Assembly (NCBI RefSeq): GCF_023656565.1
Contig: NZ_JAMOKG010000002.1
Location: 1,060,030 to 1,124,029 of the forward strand
Origin: Flavobacterium tyrosinilyticum
GTDB taxonomy: Bacteria; Bacteroidota; Bacteroidia; Flavobacteriales; Flavobacteriaceae
Length of the DNA stretch: 64,000 nucleotides
Reading direction: 5' to 3'
Both the position numbers and the translations under genes were made by a program. The notes under the pieces were generated by a model, which was given only the letters and a program-made list of their open reading frames with translations, was not told the DNA's origin and did not search any database. Below are positions 1-9,392 of the stretch, in pieces. Position 1 is the first letter of the stretch. Every line of letters begins with the position of its first letter.

Positions 1-1
1 A

Positions 2-1336
2 TTGGTTGTTGCCGATGCTTTAACCATGAAAAAAATTGCAGGATTTGATAACATTGGAGGAGGAGATGGTCGTTCTTTTATTGGTGTTGATGAAAAAACA
101 GGATATATAGGTGCTTCAAACGGAGTTTTTCTTTTTGATATTGCCAATATGAAAGTGGGAAGCTTGATTGCAGGAACAGATGGCGGAAGTCAGTACTTGG
201 GGCAAATCGGGAATATGATTCGTACTTCGCAATATGTTTTTGCTGTTAAGCAGAGTGCAGGAATTTTGGTGATTGATCCTAAAACCAATACGGTAGTAAA
301 AAACATTTCTGGAGCTTTCCATTCGGTTACGCAGGCTAAAGATGGAAGTGTTTGGGGAATTCAAAACAAGAAAATAATTAATATTGATCCCTTAACTTTT
401 GCAACTATCGAATATGCCATGCCAACCACTCAATATTTAGGTTCTTGGGGAGCATGGAATGCAGGAAGTTTTACTTACAGTAATAAACAGAATGCTTTGT
501 ATTGGATGAATTCTATCAACTCCTTTAATTCTGGTGTACAAATTATAAAATTTGATGTGGCAACCAAAACATTCAATGAAAGTTTTGCAACACTTCCAGG
601 ACAAACCGGAACTTATAAGCAAATTCCTTACGGAGCAGCATTAAGAATTGATCCTGTTTCAGATCAGATTATTGTAAACACAACCGAAAGCGGATTTGGA
701 GCGCATTATCAAAAAAACTGGGTTCATACTTATGATACTACAGGGCAATTGATTGATACTAAAACTTTAAACGATTATTATTGGTTTCCTGCTATGACGG
801 TATTTCCTGATAATGCAGCGCCAGTTGTCAATGCAATTTTACCTTCACAAGTTTCAGTGTTAAGTCCAACAATTATTGATTTGAAAGCGGTAGTTTCAGA
901 TGAAGACAATATTTCGGCGGCGATTGTAAAAACGATAAAATCAAATAGTGATGAAAATATTGTTTTAGCAGAAATTAACACTAACGAAGAATTGGTTTTA
1001 ACTCCAAAGAATCCAGGAACAGCAACAGTTGTAGTTAGTTTTAATTCTAACGGAAAAGTGGTCGAAAAATCGATTTCAGTTAATACATCGACTTTAGGAA
1101 GAGATGAATTCACAAAAGTGCACTTGTCTATTTATCCAAATCCAGTTTCAGATTATCTGAATATCAGTAGTGAAGAGGAAGTTATTGATGTTGTAATTTA
1201 TGATGTTAATGGAAGAACCCTTAATACTAGAATTAACAACAATCAAATTGATGTAAGTAATTTTGTCAAAGGTTTTTACATTATCAATATTGCAACAGAC
1301 AAAGCAAAGTATACACAAAAATTTATTAAAAAATAA
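2..1336 (+). CDS. Exported propeller-type surface protein with T9SS sorting domain (5' end outside window)
   Basis: The reading frame is open from the window edge, so the true start lies upstream and the signal peptide is missing. About 270 residues resemble the YncE/DUF5074 class of beta-propeller surface proteins, with recurring motifs such as VIDPKTNTVVKN, INIDPLTF and TYDTTGQLIDT. A beta-sandwich, Ig-like stretch follows (about residues 275-365). The last 75 residues have the pattern of a T9SS type A C-terminal sorting domain: an IYPNPVSDYLNIS opening, then VVIYDVNGR, then GFYIINI and a basic end (FIKK). The protein is therefore predicted to cross the outer membrane by T9SS. Members of this family are often encoded next to TonB-dependent receptors, but that side of the locus is not visible. 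The T9SS call is firm; the propeller family is a fair guess. Confidence 0.75.
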   Translation: MVVADALTMKKIAGFDNIGGGDGRSFIGVDEKTGYIGASNGVFLFDIANMKVGSLIAGTDGGSQYLGQIGNMIRTSQYVFAVKQSAGILVIDPKTNTVVKNISGAFHSVTQAKDGSVWGIQNKKIINIDPLTFATIEYAMPTTQYLGSWGAWNAGSFTYSNKQNALYWMNSINSFNSGVQIIKFDVATKTFNESFATLPGQTGTYKQIPYGAALRIDPVSDQIIVNTTESGFGAHYQKNWVHTYDTTGQLIDTKTLNDYYWFPAMTVFPDNAAPVVNAILPSQVSVLSPTIIDLKAVVSDEDNISAAIVKTIKSNSDENIVLAEINTNEELVLTPKNPGTATVVVSFNSNGKVVEKSISVNTSTLGRDEFTKVHLSIYPNPVSDYLNISSEEEVIDVVIYDVNGRTLNTRINNNQIDVSNFVKGFYIINIATDKAKYTQKFIKK

Positions 1337-1359
1337 AATTTAGAATTGTAATAATTTGA

Positions 1360-1387
1360 GGCTGTCACTTTGGTGACAGCCTTTTTT
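1360..1387 (+). terminator. Rho-independent terminator
   Basis: A perfect 9-bp stem (GGCTGTCAC / GTGACAGCC) with a 4-nt loop is followed directly by six T. It lies 23 bp after the stop codon of the T9SS-sorted propeller protein. Confidence 0.9.
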
Positions 1388-1392
1388 GAAAT

Positions 1393-1482
1393 CGCTCCGT
1401 AGGAGCAATATATTTATAGCAAATAGAATAACCAAAGAAAACGCTCCGTAGGAGAGAAATATTGGTAGACGACATATTGGTA
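1393..1482. repeat. Short palindromic and direct repeats in an intergenic region
   Basis: CGCTCCGTAGGAG occurs twice (1393 and 1442). The first copy is a palindrome, GCTCC-GTA-GGAGC. Downstream the 9-mer ATATTGGTA is present twice, 15 bp apart (1459 and 1474). It looks like part of a dispersed intergenic repeat family; no gene is visible here. Confidence 0.55.
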
Positions 1483-1538
1483 CACGTTTTTTTCAATAAA
1501 AAGATCATTATATTTACGATACAAAATTTGCGAATATT

Positions 1539-2177
1539 ATGAAAGCATTGGTAATTGGAGCTACAGGCGCGACGGGAAAAGAATTGGTTAATCTTCTTTT
1601 AGAAAGTAATGATTATTCAGAAGTCTCCATTTTTGTGCGACGTTCAACAGGAAAATCGCATTCAAAATTAACAGAACACGTTGTTGATTTTTCAGATGTA
1701 AATTCGTTTCGGGAATTAATTACGGGCGATGTTCTCTTTTCTTGCATCGGAACAACTTTAAAAGATGCGGGCTCAAAAGAGAAACAATGGAAAATTGACT
1801 ATGATATTCCGGCTGAATTTGTTTCTGCCGCAAAACAAAACAATGTAAATTCGTTGGTTTTGGTTTCTTCTTACGGAGCTTCGGCAAAAAGCAATGTATA
1901 TTATTCGATGATGAAAGGAAAACTAGAAGATTATCTACAGGAGCTTCATTTTCCTCAATATATCATTTTCAGACCAGGACCTTTAATTCGAGAAAATACA
2001 GATCGTTTAGGTGAAAAGATTTCGGTAAAAGTCATTAAATTCTTCAACGCCATCGGACTTTTTAAAAACCTAAAACCAATCACAACCGCATTTTTAGCTC
2101 AAAAATTAGTAAAAGCTCCAAAAGAATTTTCTACAGGAAAATTTACTTTGGAGCTTGGTAATATTTTGAAAATTTAA
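1539..2177 (+). CDS. NAD(P)-binding Rossmann-fold protein (atypical SDR)
   Basis: The N-terminus MKALVIGATGATGKE has the GxxGxxG dinucleotide-binding loop of NAD(P)H-binding, HTATIP2/TIP30-like atypical short-chain dehydrogenases. The length of 212 residues fits that group. LVLVSSYGA (around residue 107) and the later FRPGPLIRE segment are also typical: the first is the strand-4 to serine region and the second the substrate-side PGP motif. No substrate can be read from the sequence. It is probably a monocistronic cytoplasmic redox or isomerase-like enzyme. Its stop codon overlaps the stop of the convergent leucine-rich-repeat gene by 4 bp. Confidence 0.8.
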   Translation: MKALVIGATGATGKELVNLLLESNDYSEVSIFVRRSTGKSHSKLTEHVVDFSDVNSFRELITGDVLFSCIGTTLKDAGSKEKQWKIDYDIPAEFVSAAKQNNVNSLVLVSSYGASAKSNVYYSMMKGKLEDYLQELHFPQYIIFRPGPLIRENTDRLGEKISVKVIKFFNAIGLFKNLKPITTAFLAQKLVKAPKEFSTGKFTLELGNILKI

Positions 2178-3037
2178 ATTTTATTCCTTTCGATTAATAT
2201 ATTATTGATCTCATCTTTTTTATGTGAATAATATTTTTTTTGTGGATGAAAAGACACCTCTTTCAAAGTTGAACACTCTAGCAATGGTGATAAATCTCCA
2301 CTTTCACAATTCCAAAAATTAATATTTTCTAACGCATCCATGTTTTGAACAAAATCCAAAGAATCTAAATCAGAGATTAATATTTTTTTTATACTTTGAT
2401 TATTATTCAAGAAGGAATAATCAATTAATTTCTTACTTCCTTCAATGTCTAATCTTTCTAATTTTTTTAATTGCGCTAGACTATTGGCATTATATAGATT
2501 AGAATTTCTCATTAGCCAAATCCATTTTAAATTCGCTAATTCTTCAATGCCATCAAGTGAAATTAAATTTTTAGAGTTGTCTAATCTTAAAAAAGTTAAT
2601 TCTTTTAATTTAGATAACTCACAACAATTTTCTTTAGAATATCTTGAAAAATAAAGCTCTTTTAAATTTATTAGAGAGCTTAAGTTTTGATAGCTTTCAT
2701 TATTAAGATATAATTTTTCTAATTGAGTTAATTCTTTAAAATCAATATTTATTGGTAATGCGATTGTAAAATCTGTTAGTTCTTGCAGAGAATAAATGGC
2801 TTCAATATTCTTAACGCTTTGAAGTTTAAAAGAATCATCAATTATTAGTTTTTTTATAATTTTTTTATCTTTTAAAGGCAATAGGTCTAAATGGCATTTA
2901 AAATCACAATCATCTGCAAAAGCTTTAATACGAATTGAATCAAAAGATTTTTTCTGCGCTTTTAATATTCCTTCTTCCAAAAATCTTGGATCTATTTCGT
3001 ACATATTTATACTGCTATTATAAGTATGTTTTTTCAT
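2174..3037 (-). CDS. Leucine-rich-repeat protein
   Basis: From about residue 60 to 270 the 287-residue protein is a series of irregular leucine-rich repeats of about 22 residues (for example LTQLEKLYLNNES, LINLKELYFSR, LKELTFLRLDNSKNL, LKKLERLDIEG). There is no signal peptide or membrane segment, so a cytoplasmic binding scaffold is likely. Base composition is visibly more AT-rich than the neighbours. The start is supported by an AAGGAG sequence 4 nt before the ATG, which is unusual in a Bacteroidota genome where Shine-Dalgarno sites are generally absent. Both points hint at acquired DNA. Function unknown; LRR proteins of this kind sometimes accompany toxin or effector genes, but none is adjacent. 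Confidence 0.75.
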   Translation of the reverse strand: MKKHTYNSSINMYEIDPRFLEEGILKAQKKSFDSIRIKAFADDCDFKCHLDLLPLKDKKIIKKLIIDDSFKLQSVKNIEAIYSLQELTDFTIALPINIDFKELTQLEKLYLNNESYQNLSSLINLKELYFSRYSKENCCELSKLKELTFLRLDNSKNLISLDGIEELANLKWIWLMRNSNLYNANSLAQLKKLERLDIEGSKKLIDYSFLNNNQSIKKILISDLDSLDFVQNMDALENINFWNCESGDLSPLLECSTLKEVSFHPQKKYYSHKKDEINNILIERNKI

Positions 3038-3110
3038 AGCTCTCCTTGTTAAATAAATGTTTTTTCTTACAAATTTAAATATTTTTCATACAGTAAATAT
3101 TATTTAAATC

Positions 3111-3146
3111 AAAAAAGCGCCTTCTTATTGAAAGAGGCGCTTTTTC
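3111..3146 (-). terminator. Terminator of the antiporter gene
   Basis: A hairpin with GCGCCT and AGGCGC arms plus a TTCTT/AAGAG extension with one bulge is flanked by A6 on the left and T5 on the right. It can work in both directions. It lies 22 bp past the stop of the minus-strand antiporter gene. Confidence 0.85.
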
Positions 3147-3167
3147 TTTGTAAATCCAAAACAAATT

Positions 3168-5450
3168 CTATTTTTTATCTTCAGAAAGAATTAAAGTAGA
3201 AGGTATATTAGCAAGCCAAGGGCTTTTATTCTCTACCAAATGTTTCCATCCATCAATAGAAATCAGCATAAGATCTTGTTGGTCAAGAAAATCTTTTTCA
3301 ATAGATTGTTCTTTTCTTAGAGTCAGCTGGTTTGGAGCGGCCTGTTCCATTAGCCTAATTTTTTCTTTCGTGTCCAAATCGGCCATAATTTTGCCTTCAA
3401 CATCCAAAATTTCAATTCTCGCATTGATATTCTGAATAAATTTCTGAACGTAGTTCTGAATAAAATCCCAATCCTTTAAACTAAAAAGCGGAATAAAAAT
3501 CGTGTTGATGTCGGCTAAATCCTTGTCGATTAAAACTCCAACCGGAATATGTGATTTTGCAATAATTTGTCTTGTTCCGTCATCAAAAGGAGCAGATTCT
3601 AGAATGTTTTCCTTTCCTGTTACGGTATTTAATATATTTTCAGGATTGATAATTCGAGTTGTAAATCCAAGTACTCTTCCTAATAAACTTCCTTGATAGA
3701 TAGATTGCCCAATTCCAACCAATAATAAATCATGTTTGCTTTTGTTGGCCACATTTACAATTTCGTTATCAATATCAGAAGATGCCTTAAACATAGTAGT
3801 GATATTTCGGTTTAAAGCAACAGATTCTTCTACAATATCTTTAAACTTTTCGTTTTCATAAACGTCAGTGTTATAATGATGTAATTCTTCTGTAGGAAGA
3901 AAGTGCATAGCTGTAATTTCAGAGCTTTCAGAACGTTTATTGGTTAATCCATCAGCAACTTTAAGTAAAGCCCTTCCAGATTCTGGTCTGTCAAAAGACA
4001 ATAAAATTCGGTACTTGTTTTTTAATGCAATATCTTCTTCGGTTTCTGGTTTGCTAGATCTAAAAAGCCAGTTGATTAAATCTAATGTTGGTCCAGTCAT
4101 AAATGTGGTAGCAAGTGCCATAATAACAAACATAGAGAATAATTCTGGACTCAATACGCCAAGATCGTAACCAATATTTAAAGCCACTAATTCTGTTAAA
4201 CCCCTTGTATTCATCAAAGCTCCAATCGATAAACTGTCTTTCCAGTTTTGTCCCACAAATCTTGCTGCAAGCGCACTGCTTACAAATTTACCTATAACAG
4301 CTACCGCAAAAATTAATCCTGCAATTTTCCATAAATAAGGCTCGTTCAACAAACCAATTTGCGTTCTTAAACCAGTAAAAACAAAGAATAACGGCAATAA
4401 AAGTACAAGCGCAACGTCTTCGACTTTTTCGATAAATAGATTTCTGAATCTAATATTTTCAGGCATGATTGCTCCAGCAATGAACGCTCCAAATAAAGCA
4501 TGAATTCCGATAACTTCTGTTAAATAAGAAGAAACGACAAGAGTTAAAAAGAAAATGGCAACAATGGGTTTGCTTAATTTTTCGCTTGTTGCATACAAAT
4601 CTCCAATTCTTTTAAGGAAGGGACGAACCACTTTTATCATTAAGAAAACATATCCTAAAGCCAAAACAACAGTGTATATAGCACTTCCAAAAGAACCCGC
4701 TTTTACAATTGCAATTACAACCGCAAGAATACACCAAGCCGTAATATCATCGGCAGCGGCACAGGTAATTACGATCGTTCCTAATTTGGTTTTATGAATG
4801 CCGCGTTCCTGCACAATTCTGGCAAGCACCGGAAAAGCAGTGATGCTCATCGCGATTCCGGCAAACAAACCAAAAGATGTAAATTGTACATCTGCGGGGG
4901 CAAACTCGTCATAGATAAAATACGCAAGTCCCATTCCTAAAACAAACGGAATGATAATACTCGCGTGACTTATCACTACAGCATCGTGGGCTTTGTTTCT
5001 CAAAATCTTCATATCGATCTCCATTCCAACGATATACATGAAAAGGATTAAACCAATCTGGCTTAAGAACTGTAGGTTTCCAAGTGATTCCGCAGGAAAT
5101 AAAGCCGCAGAAAACTCAGGAAGATACATTCCGATTAAAGAAGGCCCCATTACAATTCCCGCAATCATTTCTCCAATAACGGCAGGCTGTTTTATTTTAA
5201 TGCAAATCCATCCAAAAATGCGGGCAACAAAGATAATCGTAACAATCTGTGCCAATAAAAGTGCTAAAGGATGGTGCAGGTTTTTTATAAGAGAATCGAG
5301 AAATTCGCTCCATTGGCTTTTGTCAGAAGTGGGGATTTTAAGATTTCGGCCTGTTTCCAGTTTTACGCCTAACAAAATAATCCAATACATTAGAACAGAG
5401 AATCCTCCAATAACTCCAATGTAAAAAATACTGTTTCTTAAATTTTTCAT
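3168..5450 (-). CDS. CPA2-family cation:proton antiporter with C-terminal cytoplasmic domain
   Basis: This is a 760-residue inner-membrane antiporter. After an N-terminal membrane segment (residues 9-29), residues about 55-470 contain some 12 further hydrophobic helices with family motifs: GEMIAGIVMGPSL, ITAFPVLARI and AAADDITAWC. The paired aspartates in the last match the ion-binding DD motif of electrogenic Na+(K+)/H+ exchangers. Residues about 480-755 form a soluble domain resembling universal-stress-protein folds (LLVGIGQ, VGVLIDKD), probably regulatory. The product likely exchanges Na+ or K+ for protons for pH or salt homeostasis. The gene stands alone with its own terminator. The specific ion cannot be told. 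Confidence 0.9.
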   Translation of the reverse strand: MKNLRNSIFYIGVIGGFSVLMYWIILLGVKLETGRNLKIPTSDKSQWSEFLDSLIKNLHHPLALLLAQIVTIIFVARIFGWICIKIKQPAVIGEMIAGIVMGPSLIGMYLPEFSAALFPAESLGNLQFLSQIGLILFMYIVGMEIDMKILRNKAHDAVVISHASIIIPFVLGMGLAYFIYDEFAPADVQFTSFGLFAGIAMSITAFPVLARIVQERGIHKTKLGTIVITCAAADDITAWCILAVVIAIVKAGSFGSAIYTVVLALGYVFLMIKVVRPFLKRIGDLYATSEKLSKPIVAIFFLTLVVSSYLTEVIGIHALFGAFIAGAIMPENIRFRNLFIEKVEDVALVLLLPLFFVFTGLRTQIGLLNEPYLWKIAGLIFAVAVIGKFVSSALAARFVGQNWKDSLSIGALMNTRGLTELVALNIGYDLGVLSPELFSMFVIMALATTFMTGPTLDLINWLFRSSKPETEEDIALKNKYRILLSFDRPESGRALLKVADGLTNKRSESSEITAMHFLPTEELHHYNTDVYENEKFKDIVEESVALNRNITTMFKASSDIDNEIVNVANKSKHDLLLVGIGQSIYQGSLLGRVLGFTTRIINPENILNTVTGKENILESAPFDDGTRQIIAKSHIPVGVLIDKDLADINTIFIPLFSLKDWDFIQNYVQKFIQNINARIEILDVEGKIMADLDTKEKIRLMEQAAPNQLTLRKEQSIEKDFLDQQDLMLISIDGWKHLVENKSPWLANIPSTLILSEDKK

Positions 5451-5750
5451 TTATTTTAATTTTTTGCTCTTCGCAACGACTTGATTTTCTTTTAAAAAAG
5501 ATAGAAAAAAGGGCTTTTTTGAAGAGATTAGTTGATAAAATCAGGGCAATTTTATAACAAAATCAGCATTTGCCCAATAGGGGATATTCAATTTTGTAAT
5601 GACCAAGAAAAAATTTGTAATGAAATAAAAAAAGGAAGATTTGACCGATGAAAACTACTATACTTAAAGTCGTTTTGATAGAAAAGTCGAGATAATGCAA
5701 GGGGCTTAGACTAAATTGCCTTACCTTTATACCTTTACCACTTGAATAAA

Positions 5751-7736
5751 ATGAATAAAGATTATCCAATTCCAGATAACGAACTTCAACGTTTAGCTGC
5801 TCTAAAACGTTATAATATACTCGACTCGCTTCCAGATGATGCTTTTGACGATGCGACAAAGCTTGTTGCTTATATCTGCGGTGTGCCAATTGCCCATATT
5901 TCTTTTATTGATGAAAATAGACAATGGTTCAAATCTGAAATTGGAATAGGAGTTTCTGAAGTTCCGCGCGAAATCACTTTTTGCAATTACACTCTTTTAG
6001 ATACAAAAATTCTAGAAATCAACGATACGCATGTCAACGAAACATTCAAAGACGATCCCAATGTAACAGGCGGATTTAATGTTCGTTTTTATGCAGGTGT
6101 ACCGCTTACAACGCCCGATGGCTATAACATCGGGACTTTATGCGCAGTAGATCATGTCGTAAAAGAACTGAATGAAAATCAGCGTAATGCACTTTCTATT
6201 ATAGCGAAACATGTTATCGCTCAGCTCGAATTAGGCACAAAAAACCATCAATTATATACGCAACGAAAAATTGCCGAACGCGCTGTTCTGGCAAGAGACA
6301 GTTTTTTGGCCAATATGAGCCACGAAATTAGAACACCTTTAAATGCAATTATTGGTTTTACAGACTTGCTTGCACAGACAGAACTCGATGAGACACAGCG
6401 CGATTACATTGAAAGTGTGCAGATTGCAGGCGAAAATTTACTTTTGATTGTAAATGATATTTTGGATCTTTCTAAAATTGAATCGGGAAATTTACCAATC
6501 GAAGCCGAACCATTTAATTTAAAGAAAACGCTCAAACACGTCTATAATTTACTGAAAGTAAAAGTGCAGAAAGAGGTGGAGTTTAATCTTTTCTTGGATG
6601 CCGAAATGCCAGATTTGGTTATTGGAGATCAAGGAAGACTTAATCAGATATTGGTAAATCTTATCGGAAACGCTCTGAAATTTACAAATGAAGGAGAAGT
6701 AACCGTTTCGGTAAAGAAAATAGAGGAAACAGAAGACAGTTATTCGCTTAAATTTTCTGTAAAAGACACCGGAATCGGAATCCCGAAAGATAAACTGGAC
6801 ACTATTTTTGAACGCTTTACACAAGGCGAAGAAAGTACAACGCGAACATTTGGCGGTACCGGACTTGGATTGAATATTGTAAAACAGCTGGTTGAATTGC
6901 AGAAAGGAGAAGTTCACGTAAAAAGTACTTTAAACCGCGGTTCTGAGTTTTTCTTTACCCTTTCGTACAAAAAGTCAAATTTTGAAGAGACCGCAGTAAA
7001 AACGGTTTCTAAAAATGATTTAGGAAATCTTAAAATATTGCTTTGCGAAGACAATGTTTTAAACCAAAAGCTTGCAAAAAGCGTCATTAATAATTTTGGT
7101 TTTGATTTGGATATTGCGCAAAATGGCGAAGAAGGCATCGAGCTTTTGTCTCAAAACGAATATGATTTGGTTTTAATGGATTTGCAGATGCCTGTTAAAG
7201 ACGGTTATCAAACCACAGAATATATTCGAAACGAGATGAATTCCAGTATTCCAATTATTGCCATGACGGCACATTCTCTGGTAGGCGAGCAGGAGCGATG
7301 CTACAAAGTAGGAATGAATGCTTATGTACCAAAACCATTTAAACAATCTGTTCTTTTAAAAGCGATAAAAACAGTAATGACGCCAGATCACAATGTGACT
7401 CATAAGAGAATTATTGATATGTCTTTTTTGGATGAAATGTCTGGAGGCGATTCTGAATTTAGAAATGATATGATAGATCTTTTTATAGAAAAAATTCCAA
7501 GTCAGGTGGCACAGTTAGAAGAAGCATTTAAGAATGCCGATTACGAAAATGTAAAAAAACTGGCGCATAATATGAAATCAAGCATGGATATATTTATGCT
7601 CCAGGATTTGAGCAATTGTCTGTCCATTATCGAAGTAGAAGCGTCATCTGGCGAATTTACTGCGGAAACATTAGATAAAGTGAATATTTTTCACTGCGGA
7701 ATTGAAGAAGTCGTTAAAATTTTAAAAGAGCTATGA
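5751..7736 (+). CDS. Hybrid sensor histidine kinase (GAF-HisKA-HATPase-REC-HPt)
   Basis: I chose the ATG at 5751 over an in-frame TTG three codons upstream, because NKDYPIPDNELQRLAALKRY is the usual start of this GAF group. An N-terminal GAF domain (about residues 20-155) precedes the H box SFLANMSHEIRTPLN with phospho-acceptor near His191. Then come the N box (NLIGNALKFTNEG), the G boxes (DTGIGIPKDKL, GGTGLGLNIVKQL), a receiver with Asp near 477 (LVLMDLQMP) and an HPt domain with His near 606 (LAHNMKSSMD). All phosphorelay residues are present. No transmembrane segment is seen, so it senses in the cytoplasm. It heads a run of same-strand genes ending in a glycosyltransferase and a LuxR-type regulator, so it likely controls exopolysaccharide output. 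Confidence 0.93.
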   Translation: MNKDYPIPDNELQRLAALKRYNILDSLPDDAFDDATKLVAYICGVPIAHISFIDENRQWFKSEIGIGVSEVPREITFCNYTLLDTKILEINDTHVNETFKDDPNVTGGFNVRFYAGVPLTTPDGYNIGTLCAVDHVVKELNENQRNALSIIAKHVIAQLELGTKNHQLYTQRKIAERAVLARDSFLANMSHEIRTPLNAIIGFTDLLAQTELDETQRDYIESVQIAGENLLLIVNDILDLSKIESGNLPIEAEPFNLKKTLKHVYNLLKVKVQKEVEFNLFLDAEMPDLVIGDQGRLNQILVNLIGNALKFTNEGEVTVSVKKIEETEDSYSLKFSVKDTGIGIPKDKLDTIFERFTQGEESTTRTFGGTGLGLNIVKQLVELQKGEVHVKSTLNRGSEFFFTLSYKKSNFEETAVKTVSKNDLGNLKILLCEDNVLNQKLAKSVINNFGFDLDIAQNGEEGIELLSQNEYDLVLMDLQMPVKDGYQTTEYIRNEMNSSIPIIAMTAHSLVGEQERCYKVGMNAYVPKPFKQSVLLKAIKTVMTPDHNVTHKRIIDMSFLDEMSGGDSEFRNDMIDLFIEKIPSQVAQLEEAFKNADYENVKKLAHNMKSSMDIFMLQDLSNCLSIIEVEASSGEFTAETLDKVNIFHCGIEEVVKILKEL

Positions 7737-7810
7737 TATAAAAGAAATATGCAGTAGCTTTATAAATAAGAAGTTATAATTTTGAATATCCCCAGATAAA
7801 AAAATAAAAA

Positions 7811-8176
7811 ATGAGAATTATTGTAGCCGAAGATAATGATATCCTACGCAAATCGTTATCTTTTTTCTTAGAGTCGAAAGGATTTAGTGTTGACCAGTTT
7901 TCTGATGGTAAAGAGGCGTTGGACGCAATCGAAAAAGAAAACTATGACTTAATATTGACTGATATAAACATGCCGGGTGTTAGCGGAATGGAAATTACGC
8001 AACACGTCAGAGAGAACCTTAAATCTGATACTCCTGTTATTATATTGACTTCTTCGGGAGTTGAGCAGACCGAGCTTGACTCTTTTGATATTGGAGCAAA
8101 CGAATTTATTGCTAAACCAGTAAGTCCGGCTGTACTTTTAGTGAGGATTAATAAACTACTAAAAACCCGAATCTGA
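7811..8176 (+). CDS. Single-domain response regulator (CheY-like)
   Basis: At 121 residues this is a receiver domain and nothing else. The acidic pair (EDND, residues 7-10), the phospho-acceptor Asp51 (LILTDINMPG), the switch threonine/serine in ILTSSG and the conserved Lys in FIAKPVSP are all present. It lacks an output domain, so it should act by protein contact. The obvious phosphodonor is the hybrid kinase just upstream, with its own HPt domain. The stop codon overlaps the next start (TGATG), which implies translational coupling to the YaiO-like outer-membrane gene. Confidence 0.92.
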   Translation: MRIIVAEDNDILRKSLSFFLESKGFSVDQFSDGKEALDAIEKENYDLILTDINMPGVSGMEITQHVRENLKSDTPVIILTSSGVEQTELDSFDIGANEFIAKPVSPAVLLVRINKLLKTRI

Positions 8177-9390
8177 TGAAGTTTATTTATTATTCTATTT
8201 TCCTGCTTTTTATTTCTTCTGTTGCAATTGGACAAGAAATCAATATAGACGAGGCTTTGGCCAATGTGAAGCGCGAAGTCGAAAAAGAAAACTACGATAA
8301 AGCTTTATCGATTATAGAACCTCTACGCGCCAAATATCCTGAAAACGAAGATATACAAATTTATACCGGACGCATTTACAGCTGGAAAAAAGAATATAAA
8401 ACTGCTATCAAAATTTTGTCTCCAATGGCAGACCGAAATAATCCGAATCTCGAAGCTTTACAAGCACTTGTAAATGTCTATTTTTGGACAGAAGATTATG
8501 AAAAATGCATTTCGTATTGCGATAAATATCTGGCCATTGATCCAAAATCGGTTGATGTTTTGAAGATTAAAGCAACTTGTCTGGAGAAATTAAACCGCGA
8601 TCAGGAAGCCTTAGATTTGATAGAAAAAGCATCTTATATAGATAATAGCACGCAGGCTTTCAGAGGAATCCGTACGCTTATTGGGCGTAAAGCAAAAAAT
8701 GCTGTTTCGTTTTCTTATCTTAATATTTCAACCTCAGATCCTGGTCAATCTCCATTTCATTATGGATATGCAGAGTATTCGCATAAATTCAGCAAATCGG
8801 CAATTGTAGGAAGGGCAAATATTGGAAATGTGAGCAATGAAACTCAAATGTTATTTGAAACCGATTTCTATCAAACCTTTTCAAACAAAAGCTATTTGTA
8901 TGCAAATGCTGGGATATCAACAGGAGAAACTATATTTCCTGTAGCCAAAGCAGGTTTAGAATATTATTTTAAGCCACAGAAACATTTTGATTTTTCGCTT
9001 GGCGCAAGATTTATGCATTTTGATACCGACGATATTACGCTGCTTACTGGACAAGTGGCCTATAACGCCGGAATTTATAGTTTTGCTTACAGACCTTATT
9101 ATGATACTTCGAACGAATTGTTTTCTCATGTTTTAAGTGTGCAGCGTGTAAACGAAGAAAAAGAACGTCTTATCAGACTGGAATTGCAATACGGAAACGT
9201 TCCTTATTTGTATCTATACAATAATTTTACGCAACCTCTAAAAGCGTATAGAATTGGAATTCAGTATCAGCATCGTTTTGGCGATTCGTTCTTTGTACGC
9301 CCGATTTTCCTTTATGAAGATGAGGAATATGTACCTGGCGAATATAGAAACAAGTTTAATGTGCAGTTAATTGTAACAAAACGTTTTTAA
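8176..9390 (+). CDS. YaiO-family outer-membrane protein: TPR domain plus beta-barrel
   Basis: A Sec signal peptide (FLLFISSVAIGQ) is followed by about 150 residues of TPR helices (repeats such as YDKALSIIEPLRAKYPENED and YEKCISYCDKYLAIDPKS). The C-terminal 230 residues of alternating strands end in phenylalanine (QLIVTKRF), as in outer-membrane barrels. The gene sits between a response regulator and a HEAT protein plus processive glycosyltransferase. The TPR-then-barrel order recalls the polysaccharide export porins PgaA and BcsC. From this I infer a role in exopolysaccharide export, although E. coli YaiO itself has no settled function. Barrel size was estimated by eye. Confidence 0.82.
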   Translation: MKFIYYSIFLLFISSVAIGQEINIDEALANVKREVEKENYDKALSIIEPLRAKYPENEDIQIYTGRIYSWKKEYKTAIKILSPMADRNNPNLEALQALVNVYFWTEDYEKCISYCDKYLAIDPKSVDVLKIKATCLEKLNRDQEALDLIEKASYIDNSTQAFRGIRTLIGRKAKNAVSFSYLNISTSDPGQSPFHYGYAEYSHKFSKSAIVGRANIGNVSNETQMLFETDFYQTFSNKSYLYANAGISTGETIFPVAKAGLEYYFKPQKHFDFSLGARFMHFDTDDITLLTGQVAYNAGIYSFAYRPYYDTSNELFSHVLSVQRVNEEKERLIRLELQYGNVPYLYLYNNFTQPLKAYRIGIQYQHRFGDSFFVRPIFLYEDEEYVPGEYRNKFNVQLIVTKRF

Positions 9391-9392
9391 TA

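Noticed and set aside
4993..5424. 143-codon open frame opposite the antiporter gene
   Set aside because: It is antisense to the strongly conserved N-terminal part of the antiporter and its protein has no family features.
5742..5750. TTG start for the hybrid kinase
   Set aside because: It adds only three residues; the ATG at 5751 matches the conserved start of the GAF group.
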